Assembly: GCF_000336775.1 (NCBI RefSeq)
Contig: NZ_AOLJ01000028.1
Span: 1-64,000, forward strand
Length of the DNA stretch: 64,000 bases
Direction: 5' to 3'
Origin: Haloferax gibbonsii ATCC 33959
GTDB taxonomy: Archaea > Halobacteriota > Halobacteria > Halobacteriales > Haloferacaceae
The notes beneath the pieces are model-generated. The model ran no database searches. It was not told where the DNA came from and saw only the letters and a list, made by a program, of their open reading frames with translations. The position numbers and the translations under genes were made by a program. The stretch's first letter is position 1; each line of letters starts with the position of its first letter. Positions 34,556-42,620 of the stretch are shown piece by piece.

Positions 34556-35133
34556 ACCGCCGAAAGATGCTGTTCGGACTCCTCGGACTCGGCTGCCTCG
34601 CCGTCGGGACGGTCGCACGCGGGACGGTCCTCCCGATGGCATCGCTCGTCTCCGAGGCGGGCGGCGACTACGTCCTCGTGGCCGCGCTCTCGGGAGTCGC
34701 GCTGCTCGCGTCGCTGCCGGTCATCGCCTCCGGCCGGGAGAGCGAACTGCGGCAGGCCGACACGCCGGACCCGGAAGTTCCCGCTCGGGTCCCGCCCGCG
34801 GGGCGCGAGTTCGACGAGACGGTTCGGGGATGGGACTATCGGACGCCCGTTCTCGGCGACAGCGCCCGGCAGCGAGTGAAAACGCGGCTCCGAACGGCGG
34901 CCGTCGAGGCGGTGATGCGCGAGCGGAACTGCGGTCGAAGCCGCGCGCGTCAGCTCGTTCGACGCGGCGAGTGGACCGACGACGCCGAGGCGGCGTCGTT
35001 CCTCGGGGGTCCGAAACGGTCGACGCTCGCCACCGCGGTCGCCGCGCTTCGGCGACGACAGACGCCCGCCGAGTTCCGCGCCCGGCGGACCGCCGAGGCC
35101 GTCTACGCGGTCGATGGAGGGACGGACCGGTGA
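34552..35133 (+). CDS. Two-helix membrane protein of the DUF58 operon (DUF7269-like)
   Basis: A 193-residue protein with a GTG start overlapping the upstream stop. Two membrane helices (about 5-25 and 39-60) are followed by a cytoplasmic helical domain rich in Arg (ARQRVKTRLRTAAVEAVMRERNCGRSRARQLVRRGEWTDD). I believe this is the haloarchaeal family named DUF7269, always found between DUF4129 and DUF58 genes. The function is unknown, probably an assembly or scaffold subunit. It ends in another GTGA overlap. Confidence 0.72.
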   Translation: MNRRKMLFGLLGLGCLAVGTVARGTVLPMASLVSEAGGDYVLVAALSGVALLASLPVIASGRESELRQADTPDPEVPARVPPAGREFDETVRGWDYRTPVLGDSARQRVKTRLRTAAVEAVMRERNCGRSRARQLVRRGEWTDDAEAASFLGGPKRSTLATAVAALRRRQTPAEFRARRTAEAVYAVDGGTDR

Positions 35134-36392
35134 CGACGCCACAACAGACGAACCGCTGGCGCGGCGTCGTCGCCGTCGCGCTCGTCGTCGCGGCCGCCGG
35201 GCTACTGGCGAAGCGACAGGAACTCCTCTTGCTCTCGACGGTCGGCGTCGTCTTCGCGGCGTACCACCGGACCGTCCCGATGCCGACGCCGAATCTCACC
35301 CTCGACCGCCGGGTCGACACCGCCGCACCGGCGAGCGGCGACGAGGTCGAAATCGAAGTCGCGGTGACGAACGAGGGCGACGAGACGCTGTACGACTGCC
35401 GGGTCGTCGACGGCGTTCCCCCGGCGCTCTCCGTCACGGACGGCCCGGCGAGGTGCGGGATGGTGCTTCGCCCCGGCGAGACGCGGACGTTCTCGTACGC
35501 CGTCGAAGCCGAGCGCGGGCGGCACGCGTTCGACGACGCGACCGCCATCGTCCGCGACCCCAGCGGCGACAGGGAGGTCGAACTCGACGTGCGCGCCGCG
35601 GACGAGACGGAACTCGACTGCACGACCGAGATTACGAAGCCGCCGCGTCGGTCACAGACGCTCGACACCGTCGGCAGCGTCGCCGCGAACGGGACGGGCT
35701 CGGGCATCGAGTTCCAACAGACGCGGTCGTACCGCCGCGGCGACCCGGTCAGCCAAATCGACTGGAAGCGGTACGCCGCTTCGGGTGAGTTGACGACCGT
35801 CGACTTCAGGGAAGAGCAAGCGGCGTCAATCCTCGTCCTCGTCGACGCGCGGGCGGTCGCCTACAGTGGCCCGCCCGGGGAGACGCACGCCGTCGACGCC
35901 GGGGCGTCCGCCGCGGCTCAGTTGACGACTGCCCTGCTGAACGGCCGGAACCACGTCGGCCTCGCCGCGCTCTCGGCCGAAGACTGCTTCCGAGCGCCGG
36001 GCGCGGGGCGGGAACACCGACTCCGGTTGCGGAAACTGCTTTCGAGGCACTCGGCGTTCGCCGCGAGTCCGACGGACACGGACGACCCAGTCGACGAACA
36101 GGTCGAATCGTACCTCGGTCGGCTCGGCGAACAGACGCAGATTCTCTTCGTCTCGCCGCTCTGCGACGACACCGCCGTCGAAGTTGCGCGCCGGTTCGAC
36201 GGGCACGGCCACGCGGTCACGGTCGTCTCCCCGGACGCGACGGCGAACGAGACGCCCGGCGAGCGCTTGGCGGCCGCAGAGCGCCGGAATCGGTTGCGGG
36301 CGCTCCGGCAGGTCGGTATCCCCGTCATCGATTGGTCGCTCGACGACCCGCTCGCGCTCGCAATCGACGCACAGCGGGGGGTTCGGCTGTGA
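35130..36392 (+). CDS. DUF58 family protein (MoxR-associated, vWA-like)
   Basis: A 420-residue protein with a GTG start in the GTGA overlap. Two N-terminal helices precede a CARDB-like beta-sandwich (ASGDEVEIEVAVTNEGDETLYDCRVVDG). The DUF58 core has the diagnostic YRRGDPVSQIDWKRYAASGELTTVDFREEQ, and a degenerate vWA fold follows (SILVLVDARAVAY). DUF58 proteins are membrane-anchored clients or partners of MoxR AAA+ chaperones. The cognate MoxR is encoded convergently just downstream. Confidence 0.9.
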   Translation: MTTPQQTNRWRGVVAVALVVAAAGLLAKRQELLLLSTVGVVFAAYHRTVPMPTPNLTLDRRVDTAAPASGDEVEIEVAVTNEGDETLYDCRVVDGVPPALSVTDGPARCGMVLRPGETRTFSYAVEAERGRHAFDDATAIVRDPSGDREVELDVRAADETELDCTTEITKPPRRSQTLDTVGSVAANGTGSGIEFQQTRSYRRGDPVSQIDWKRYAASGELTTVDFREEQAASILVLVDARAVAYSGPPGETHAVDAGASAAAQLTTALLNGRNHVGLAALSAEDCFRAPGAGREHRLRLRKLLSRHSAFAASPTDTDDPVDEQVESYLGRLGEQTQILFVSPLCDDTAVEVARRFDGHGHAVTVVSPDATANETPGERLAAAERRNRLRALRQVGIPVIDWSLDDPLALAIDAQRGVRL

Positions 36393-37072
36393 ACGGGGAG
36401 ATAACCAGACGGCCGGCGCGGCTCAGCGCGGCGCTGTCGTTGTTCGCCGCCGCGCTGTCCGTCTCGCTCGTGAACACCGGCGCGTCGACCGGGACGTTCG
36501 TCGCCGTGGTCGGCCTCGTCGTCGCGATGGAGGGCGCACACCGGTTCCGAACGGGGCAGCGACTGCTCGGGACTGCCGGACTGCTCGTCGGCGTCCTCGT
36601 CGCGACGGGCGGTGCGGGCCTCGCCGTATCGAGCGCCACCGGCCAGTCACAGCTCATCGAGGCCGGACTCGGACTCTTCGGCGTGTTCTGCCTCGGACTC
36701 GGCGTGCTTCCCCTTCGCGGAGCCGGGTCGCGCGGACTGAGTAAACTCGGCTGCGCGTCGGTCCTCTTGGCTGTCGTCGCCGGCGGGCTGTTCCAGACGG
36801 CCGACGCCGTGGCCCTGCTCGTCGCGTGCGCGGCGCTCGTCGTCTCGTGGGACGCCGCGGAGAACTCGGTGACGGTGGGCGAGCAACTCGGCCGGGAGGC
36901 GAAGACGTGGACCGTCGAGGCGGCCCATTTCGGCGGGACGGCGCTCGTCGGGGGCGTCGCGGTCGGTGCCGGGCTCGTGGTTCGCGACCTCGGGACGCCC
37001 GGTCTGCCGCTTCACGCGGTCGCGTTCGTGCTCGTCGCCTTGGTCTTTCTCACGCTCGCTCTCCACGACTGA
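36389..37072 (+). CDS. Polytopic membrane protein of the DUF58 operon (DUF7519-like)
   Basis: A 227-residue protein with a GTG start in a GTGA overlap and six to seven hydrophobic helices. A short charged loop (DAAENSVTVGEQLGREAKTW) precedes the last two. It is the conserved last member of haloarchaeal DUF4129/DUF58 operons, which I recall as DUF7519; the function is unknown. Its 3' end overlaps the 3' end of the opposite-strand moxR gene by 23 bp. Confidence 0.72.
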   Translation: MNGEITRRPARLSAALSLFAAALSVSLVNTGASTGTFVAVVGLVVAMEGAHRFRTGQRLLGTAGLLVGVLVATGGAGLAVSSATGQSQLIEAGLGLFGVFCLGLGVLPLRGAGSRGLSKLGCASVLLAVVAGGLFQTADAVALLVACAALVVSWDAAENSVTVGEQLGREAKTWTVEAAHFGGTALVGGVAVGAGLVVRDLGTPGLPLHAVAFVLVALVFLTLALHD

Positions 37073-38018
37073 CCGTCGGGACGGAGACTTCGGCGAGCAC
37101 GTCGTCGACGAGTTGGCTCCGCTCGACGTTGTCGACCGTCGCCTCGGCGGTCGGAACGATTCGGTGGGCGACCGTCGCGTGGACGACGGCTTTCACGTCG
37201 TCCGGAATGACGAAGCTCCGGCCGTGGACCGCGGCCGTCGCGCGGACGACCTCGAACAGCCGCTGACAGCCGCGCGGCGAGACGCCGACCGCGACGCGGG
37301 GGTTCTCCCGGGTCGCGCGAACGATGTCGACGATGTACTGTTTTATCTCGCCGTCGACGCGGACCGTCTCCGGGACGCGCTGCATCTCGCGGACGCGGTC
37401 CGTCGAGAGGACCGAAGAGACCGTCGGCGTGGGCTCATCGCGCGCGTCGCGGCGGTCGAGCAGTTCCAGTTCGCCCTCCTCGTCCGGGTAGCCGAGGCTG
37501 TCTTTGACGAGAAATCGGTCTTTCTGCGCTTCGGGCAGGGGGAACGTTCCCTCCCCCTGTTCGACCGGGTTCTGCGTGGCGATGACGAAAAACGGGTCCG
37601 GGAGCGGGTGCGTCTCGCCGTCGACGGTCACCTGCCCCTCGGCCATCGCTTCGAGGAGCGCGGCCTGCGTCTTCGGCGAGGCGCGGTTGATCTCGTCGGC
37701 GAGGACGACGTTCGCGAACAGCGGGCCCTCGCTGAACTCGAACGACCGGTCTCGCTCGTCGAACACGTACGTCCCGGTCACGTCGGCGGGGAGGAGGTCC
37801 GGCGTGAACTGGATTCGGCTAAACGAGAGGCCGAGCGCCGTGGCGAAGCTCTGTGCGGTCAGCGTCTTTCCCGTGCCGGGAACGTCTTCGAGGAGGACGT
37901 GTCCCTGCGAGAGCGCTCCGGTGAGGATGCGCCGAAGGACGGCTCGGTCCACGACGACTGACCGAGCTATCTCGTCGAGAACGCGCGTGCTGTGGTCGTG
38001 GAGTTCGCGGACGTCCAT
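37050..38018 (-). CDS. MoxR-family AAA+ ATPase
   Basis: A 322-residue protein. Walker A is EDVPGTGKT, Walker B VVLADEINRA, then sensor 1 IATQNPVEQGEGTFPLPEAQKDRF and a helical lid domain (VGVSPRGCQRLFEVVRATAAVHGR). It is complete for ATP hydrolysis. MoxR proteins act as chaperones that activate or mature partners, usually with DUF58/vWA proteins. It is transcribed towards the DUF58 operon from its own leaderless CTTA-type promoter, unlike the usual same-strand order. Confidence 0.93.
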   Translation of the reverse strand: MDVRELHDHSTRVLDEIARSVVVDRAVLRRILTGALSQGHVLLEDVPGTGKTLTAQSFATALGLSFSRIQFTPDLLPADVTGTYVFDERDRSFEFSEGPLFANVVLADEINRASPKTQAALLEAMAEGQVTVDGETHPLPDPFFVIATQNPVEQGEGTFPLPEAQKDRFLVKDSLGYPDEEGELELLDRRDARDEPTPTVSSVLSTDRVREMQRVPETVRVDGEIKQYIVDIVRATRENPRVAVGVSPRGCQRLFEVVRATAAVHGRSFVIPDDVKAVVHATVAHRIVPTAEATVDNVERSQLVDDVLAEVSVPTVSRGERA

Positions 38019-38040
38019 ACTCCGGAGTCAGCCCAGCCGG

Positions 38041-38062
38041 CCATTATTATGCGATAGGTAAG
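38041..38062 (-). promoter_or_regulatory. CTTA/ATAATAA-type promoter of moxR-like gene
   Basis: The minus strand reads CTTA (38062-38059), 7 nt, then CATAATAATGG. The box ends 26 nt before the ATG at 38018. Confidence 0.8.
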
Positions 38063-38080
38063 CGCGCCACCGACCCGCGC

Positions 38081-38101
38081 GTTACCTGCTCGATAATAAT
38101 G
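38081..38101 (+). promoter_or_regulatory. CTTA-class promoter (GTTA variant) of the GT2 gene
   Basis: GTTA (38081-38084), 7 nt, then GATAATAATG. The box ends 35 nt before the ATG at 38134. It is divergent from the moxR site 19 bp away. Confidence 0.75.
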
Positions 38102-38133
38102 CGCCCCCGACGGAGAGTAAGAGGCGATACCCG

Positions 38134-39048
38134 ATGCCGACAGTGAGCGTCATCATCCCCACGTACAACCGCGCGGACGACATCCCGCGCGCCATCGACA
38201 GCGCGCTCGACCAGACGCTGTCGGACGTTGAGGTCATCGTCGTCGACGACGCCTCCACGGACGACACAGCGTCGGTCGTCACCGCCTACGACGACCCGAG
38301 AGTGAACTACCTCGTCCACGAGACGAATCAGGGTGGAAGCGCCGCCCGGAACACCGGAATCGAGGTCGCGACCGGCGACTACATCGCGCTCCTCGATTCC
38401 GACGACGAGTGGGCAGAGACGAAGCTCGAACGGCAGGTCGAGACGCTCGAACGACGGTCCGACGAGTGGGTCGCCGCGTACTGCGGGACGATGATTCTCG
38501 ACGACGCGGACGCCAACCCGCTCGTGGAGCGCGTCAAGTCCGTCCTCGGAACACACGACTCCCGAGAAGGGGCGGAAGGCGGCGAGGAACTCATCAAGGA
38601 GATTCTCATGGAGAACCTCCACACCAGCGCGGGCTCGACGCTCGTCGTCGAGTCCGAGGTGGTCGAGCGAATCGGCGGGTTCGACGAGTCGTTCGACCGC
38701 TACCAGGACACGGAGTTCCTCATCCGCGTCCTGAAGGAGGGAAAACTCGCCTACGTCGACGAACCCCTGTTGCGGCGGTACCCCTCCGGCGGACCGAGCG
38801 CGGACGCCGTCCGGCGGGCCAACGCGCACTTCCTCAAGACGTTCGCCGAGGAGGTCGTCGAGTTAGAGACCCGCGGCTACGACGTCACCGGCACCCACCA
38901 GTACGCGCTCGCCGCGCAGTACCTCCGCGAGGGACGGTTCGACGCGGGACTGGCGTACCTGCGCGCGGGCTCGACACCCGGGCCGGCGCAGCTCCCCGGT
39001 CTCGTCTACAGCGTCGTCAGAGGCGTTCAGAACAGAGTGAGCGCGTAA
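38134..39048 (+). CDS. Family 2 glycosyltransferase
   Basis: A 304-residue GT-A enzyme. The sequence runs TVSVIIPTYNRADDIPRAIDSALDQTLSDVEVIVVDDASTDDT, then GGSAARNTGIEVATGDYIALLDSDDEWAETKLE with the DxD-like metal motif (DSDDEW). The acceptor region follows with GGFDESFDRYQDTEFLIRVL, carrying the catalytic Asp. It is soluble and cytoplasmic. It likely adds one sugar of the surface glycan and is monocistronic. Confidence 0.9.
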   Translation: MPTVSVIIPTYNRADDIPRAIDSALDQTLSDVEVIVVDDASTDDTASVVTAYDDPRVNYLVHETNQGGSAARNTGIEVATGDYIALLDSDDEWAETKLERQVETLERRSDEWVAAYCGTMILDDADANPLVERVKSVLGTHDSREGAEGGEELIKEILMENLHTSAGSTLVVESEVVERIGGFDESFDRYQDTEFLIRVLKEGKLAYVDEPLLRRYPSGGPSADAVRRANAHFLKTFAEEVVELETRGYDVTGTHQYALAAQYLREGRFDAGLAYLRAGSTPGPAQLPGLVYSVVRGVQNRVSA

Positions 39049-39103
39049 CGCGGGGTGGAAGCCGGGGAAAACCGAGTCGAAACGACGAGACGACCGCGAG
39101 GGG

Positions 39104-40441
39104 TCACTCGTCGAACGGCGACCCCGCACCCTCGGGCATCGACCCCTCTTCGGCGACGATGTTCTGTCGGCCGACAGAGATCTTCTCCACCGTTCCGAAC
39201 TCGTCCATGCTCGAAAGCAGTCGGCTGACCTTCGATTTCGACCAGCCCGTCTGCTCGACGATTTTACTCTGGTAGACCCAGCCGCCGTTGTCGCGGAGCA
39301 GTTGAATGACTTTGTCCTCGTCGGTCAAGACGGGCTGTGACGACTGCTGGAGTTCGTCTCGGTCGAACTCCGGCGGCGTCGATGGCGAGTCCGATTCGTC
39401 GTCTCCGTCGTCCGTTTCGGCCCCGGCCGGCTCGAACAGTTGCGGCGCGGACACCGGTGCTTCGAGCTGGTACTTCGACGAGGCGAGGAACCAGCGGCCG
39501 CCGACGGCGACGACTCCGAGCAGCGTCCCGCCGGTGAACACGAGCATCGGAGTCGTGCTGCCGTCGGTGGGCTCCGTTCCGAGCTTCCGCTCTAGCCCGT
39601 CGTTCAGCCCGTCGCCGTCCGTGTCGGGGTCGACGGGGTCGGTCCCGTGTTCGTACTCGTACCCGTCGTCCAGTCCGTCGCCGTCCGTGTCGGCGGTGCT
39701 GTCGTTCGGCGGCGTCCCGAGTCGCATCTCGACGCCGTCGGGGATGCCATCACCGTCCGTGTCGGGGTCCGTCGGGTCCAGCGAGTTCGACAGTTCGGCC
39801 GCGTCGTTCAGTCCGTCGCCGTCCGTGTCCGGGTCCGTCGGGGACGTCCCGTAATTTTTCACCTCGGCCCCGTCTTGGAGGCTGTCCTTATCCGTGTCCA
39901 TAAGGAACATCGAGGTGTTGTTGGACAGTTCGTTCGCGTTGCTGAGTTTGTCGCCGTCGACGTCGCCATCTTTCTGGAGTATCGTGATATTGACCGTGTC
40001 GCTGGCAATCTGCTCTGACTGCCCCGGGAAACTGTTCCAGAGGACGACGGAGACGTTGCTCGAGCCCTCGAACTCCGAGAGGGATTCGTACGAGAACTCG
40101 ACGGTCTGCGTGCCGGACGAGATGCCCTTATCGGTGCAGTCGACCCGGTAGCCGCTCTCGTTTCTCACACACACCTCGTAGATGTTCGACTCGTTCGGGG
40201 CGTCGAACTCGACCGATAGCGTGTTGCTTTCGGACGCCCAGAGGAACGTCGACTCCCGCGACCGGTCGACCGGAACCGTGTTCGTGAACGCCCCTTCGAT
40301 GGACGTTTCGTTGGTCGTCTCTTCGTCCATTGCCATCACCGGTGCGGTCGTCTCTTCGTCCATCGCCATCACCGGTGCGGGAAGGACCGCGCCCGTGAGA
40401 ACGAGCGCGACCAGAACGAACACCACGCGGGCATACGACAT
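39104..40441 (-). CDS. Transmembrane one-component regulator: extracellular TSP3-like Ca-binding repeats, cytoplasmic winged helix
   Basis: A 445-residue protein. The signal peptide (1-26) is followed by a tandemly duplicated APVMAMDEETT segment. A beta-rich ectodomain spans 45-157. Thrombospondin type 3/dockerin-like repeats with DxDxDGxxD loops (DPDTDGDGLND, DTDGDGLDDG) occupy 158-285. One membrane helix (about 298-320) leads to an acidic linker, and a cytoplasmic winged-helix domain lies at 373-432 (KVIQLLRDNGGWVYQSKIVEQTGWSKSKVSRLLSSMDEFGTVEKI). The wHTH matches what I recall as DUF7343. It could sense Ca2+ or surface glycan and regulate genes directly. A GAGGTGA Shine-Dalgarno-like element lies 13 nt upstream. 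Confidence 0.85.
   Translation of the reverse strand: MSYARVVFVLVALVLTGAVLPAPVMAMDEETTAPVMAMDEETTNETSIEGAFTNTVPVDRSRESTFLWASESNTLSVEFDAPNESNIYEVCVRNESGYRVDCTDKGISSGTQTVEFSYESLSEFEGSSNVSVVLWNSFPGQSEQIASDTVNITILQKDGDVDGDKLSNANELSNNTSMFLMDTDKDSLQDGAEVKNYGTSPTDPDTDGDGLNDAAELSNSLDPTDPDTDGDGIPDGVEMRLGTPPNDSTADTDGDGLDDGYEYEHGTDPVDPDTDGDGLNDGLERKLGTEPTDGSTTPMLVFTGGTLLGVVAVGGRWFLASSKYQLEAPVSAPQLFEPAGAETDDGDDESDSPSTPPEFDRDELQQSSQPVLTDEDKVIQLLRDNGGWVYQSKIVEQTGWSKSKVSRLLSSMDEFGTVEKISVGRQNIVAEEGSMPEGAGSPFDE
40319..40384. repeat. 33-bp tandem duplication in the regulator signal region
   Basis: Two adjacent copies of a 33-bp unit, identical but for one base, encode APVMAMDEETT twice at the signal-peptide cleavage area. 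The unit is an exact multiple of three, so the frame is kept. Confidence 0.85.
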
Positions 40442-40765
40442 GGTTATCGGAGAGTCACCTCGATTCGGGCGCGTCGGCTCGGGGGCGACGTGACGTTCGC
40501 TCGGCTCGCGGGAGACCATTGGGAGACTCCACCGAGTGCTCGCGAACGAAGAGGGCGCACGTCTGAAATCATTGGGGCCAATTTTGCGCTGTATCGATGA
40601 TTCTAGTTCAACAATATGAATCTCACGGCCTGTTATGACAGCTGGGCAGTAGCTACCTATCTGGATAGTTCGAGTCGAGAGACGGATAAATCACCCTCGA
40701 TATAGCGGGTACTTAGGTCGGAACCAGACGAACGGCGTACGTTGCGCGATAGAACTCGAAGAGCG
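40442..40765. other. Intergenic region without a gene
   Basis: 324 bp between the TSP3-wHTH gene and the membrane-HTH gene. It is AT-richer from 40560 to 40730, with several TATA-like stretches but no ORF with coding character and no CTTA-class site. Confidence 0.5.
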
Positions 40766-41368
40766 TTATTCCTCGTCGCCCGTCTCAAAATTGTCGAGAA
40801 CCTGCCAGAACGTGAGCGCCGTGTAGACGCTCATGACCGCGAGCGCGACGAGGAGGTGAGGGATGGAGCCGAACCCGAAGAGTCCGAGTCCGGATGCGCC
40901 GATAAAGAGCGTACTCAGCCCCGAGACGGAGAGATAGTACGCCCCCCACGGTCGCTCGGACTCGACGTCCGTCTCGTCGTCGTCATCGTCGGGGAGTTCG
41001 AGGTGCGCCGCGAGCTCGTTTGCGAGGGGCGTCTTCTCGACGATACCCCTGCTCTGATTGTAGTCGATGACGCCCTCTTCGTCGAGTTTCGGGAGGTGCG
41101 CTTGGTAGAGGGCGATATAGACGCGCTGGCGCTGGTCGGACATCAACGCCTGAACGGTCGTATCGTGCTCCCACGCGGCGACCTGCTCCGCGATGTCCCG
41201 CATCTGAACCGGTCCTTCGCGGTCGCGCAGGTATTCGAGAACCTTCCGACGGCGCTCGTTCTGGAGCAGGTGGTATATCTCGTCTTTCCCAAGTTCCGTG
41301 TTCTGCTCGGCCGCATTCGTATGCTGGTCGATGAGCGCGCTTTCGGTACCGTTCACTTGAGTGGTCAT
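40766..41368 (-). CDS. Membrane-anchored HTH protein (DUF7344-like)
   Basis: A 200-residue protein. The N-terminal winged-helix-type domain (about 25-115) reads KDEIYHLLQNERRRKVLEYLRDREGPVQMRDIAEQVAAWEHDT, then YIALYQAHLPKLDEEGVIDYNQSRGIVEKTP. After an acidic linker (DDDDDETD) come two C-terminal membrane helices (about 145-190). This is the common haloarchaeal DUF7344 layout, a candidate membrane-tethered regulator. A conventional TATA box lies at -27. Confidence 0.85.
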   Translation of the reverse strand: MTTQVNGTESALIDQHTNAAEQNTELGKDEIYHLLQNERRRKVLEYLRDREGPVQMRDIAEQVAAWEHDTTVQALMSDQRQRVYIALYQAHLPKLDEEGVIDYNQSRGIVEKTPLANELAAHLELPDDDDDETDVESERPWGAYYLSVSGLSTLFIGASGLGLFGFGSIPHLLVALAVMSVYTALTFWQVLDNFETGDEE

Positions 41369-41391
41369 GCTCGCTCCAACCGTTACTGTGG

Positions 41392-41401
41392 CCCCAAATA
41401 A
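41392..41401 (-). promoter_or_regulatory. TATA box of the membrane-HTH gene
   Basis: The minus strand reads CTTTATTTGG, ending about 25 nt before the ATG at 41368. It is a standard haloarchaeal TATA box. Confidence 0.6.
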
Positions 41402-41630
41402 AGCGTCAACACCGTCCCGGATTTTCCGAACTGTTGTGAAAACCCGACCGGAATCAAGGCATATTGCAGCAGTTTAGTGACTGTTTCAGACCGTTTCACC
41501 GGCGTATAATCGCAAGACATCGGCTTTGTTGCCTATTTGACAACAGTCGAGAAGCGCCCGATAGCAATTCAGCGAAAACCCGATTGTTGATCCAGCAAAG
41601 GCACGTGATAAGCCCGATAAAGCTCGTGTT

Positions 41631-42620
41631 TCAGTCGACCGTGGAGGTCAGTCGGGCCCCGCCGTCGAGGGTTTCTCGTGCAGCCTCGTCGAGGTCCTTC
41701 GTCAGCTTCAACACCCGAAGCCCCTGCTCGCCGTCCACGACGGGCTCCGTACCGGTCGAGGCGGCGTTCGCGAACGACCGCAGTTCGCTCTGTAGGGGCT
41801 CGACCTGTTCGACCGCGAGCGTCTCCACGAAGTTCTCGTGGCGGTGGCGGACGAGCGACTCGTCGTCGATGTACGAGGGGACCGACGAGCGGTGAATCTC
41901 GATGTTCTGTTCGATGTAGTCGATCTTCACGCGGCAGTCGGCCGCCGAGATGGTGAGGCCGCGGACTTTCTCTTGGGTGACGCGGCTCGTCGTGAGCGAC
42001 GCCGTCACTCCGGAGTCGAACGCGAGGTTCGCGTTCGCGTGGCTGCAGTCCGGCGTTCCCACGGCGTCGTACGAGTCGACCGCGCCGTCGACGATGTCGA
42101 GGACGATGTCGAGGTCGTGAATCATCAGGTCCATCACGACCGTGTCGTCGATGGCGCGGTCGACGGGCGGCCCGAGTCGCTCGGTCGAGACCGCGTGGAT
42201 GTCGAGGTCGTCGACGAGGTCGCGGAGGGCGCGAACCGCCGGGTTGAACCGCTCGATGTGACCGACCTGCAACACGAGGTCCCGCTCGTCGGCGATGTCG
42301 ACGAGTTCCTGTCCGTTCTCGGGGTCTTCGACGAACGGTTTCTCGACGAGGACGTGAACGTCCGATTCGAGGGCGCGCTTCGCGTTCTCGTAGTGGAACT
42401 GCGTCGGCACGACGACGGAGACGATGTCCGCCGCGTCGAGGAGGTCGTCCATCGACCGCGCGGTCGTCCCGTAGTCGTTCGCGACGGACTCGGCCCGGTC
42501 GCCGTCGACGTCGAAGACGCCGACGAGCGCCGTGTCGCCCAGTTCGTCGTACACCCGGGCGTGGTTCTGTCCCATGCTCCCGACGCCGATGACGCCGGCC
42601 GCGACGGTGTCGTCAGTCAT
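41631..42620 (-). CDS. Gfo/Idh/MocA family oxidoreductase (WbpB-like)
   Basis: A 329-residue protein with the N-terminal Rossmann motif GVIGVGSMGQNHARVY and the conserved EKPF sequence (VHVLVEKPFVEDPENG), whose Lys is part of the active site. HIERFNPAVRAL and the C-terminal sheet domain (MDLMIHDLDIVLDIV) follow. It overlaps the aminotransferase gene by 8 nt. The neighbouring DegT gene and the distal dehydrogenase and acetyltransferase make a WbpB role (3-oxidation of UDP-GlcNAcA) the best guess. The ATG at 42620 begins the fold; the longer frame is antisense to the neighbour. Confidence 0.87.
   Translation of the reverse strand: MTDDTVAAGVIGVGSMGQNHARVYDELGDTALVGVFDVDGDRAESVANDYGTTARSMDDLLDAADIVSVVVPTQFHYENAKRALESDVHVLVEKPFVEDPENGQELVDIADERDLVLQVGHIERFNPAVRALRDLVDDLDIHAVSTERLGPPVDRAIDDTVVMDLMIHDLDIVLDIVDGAVDSYDAVGTPDCSHANANLAFDSGVTASLTTSRVTQEKVRGLTISAADCRVKIDYIEQNIEIHRSSVPSYIDDESLVRHRHENFVETLAVEQVEPLQSELRSFANAASTGTEPVVDGEQGLRVLKLTKDLDEAARETLDGGARLTSTVD

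Noticed and set aside
35114-35788. Several very long Arg-rich alternative frames inside glycan and DUF58 genes
   Set aside because: They are typical high-GC shadow frames; the chosen frames carry recognisable domains and acidic composition.
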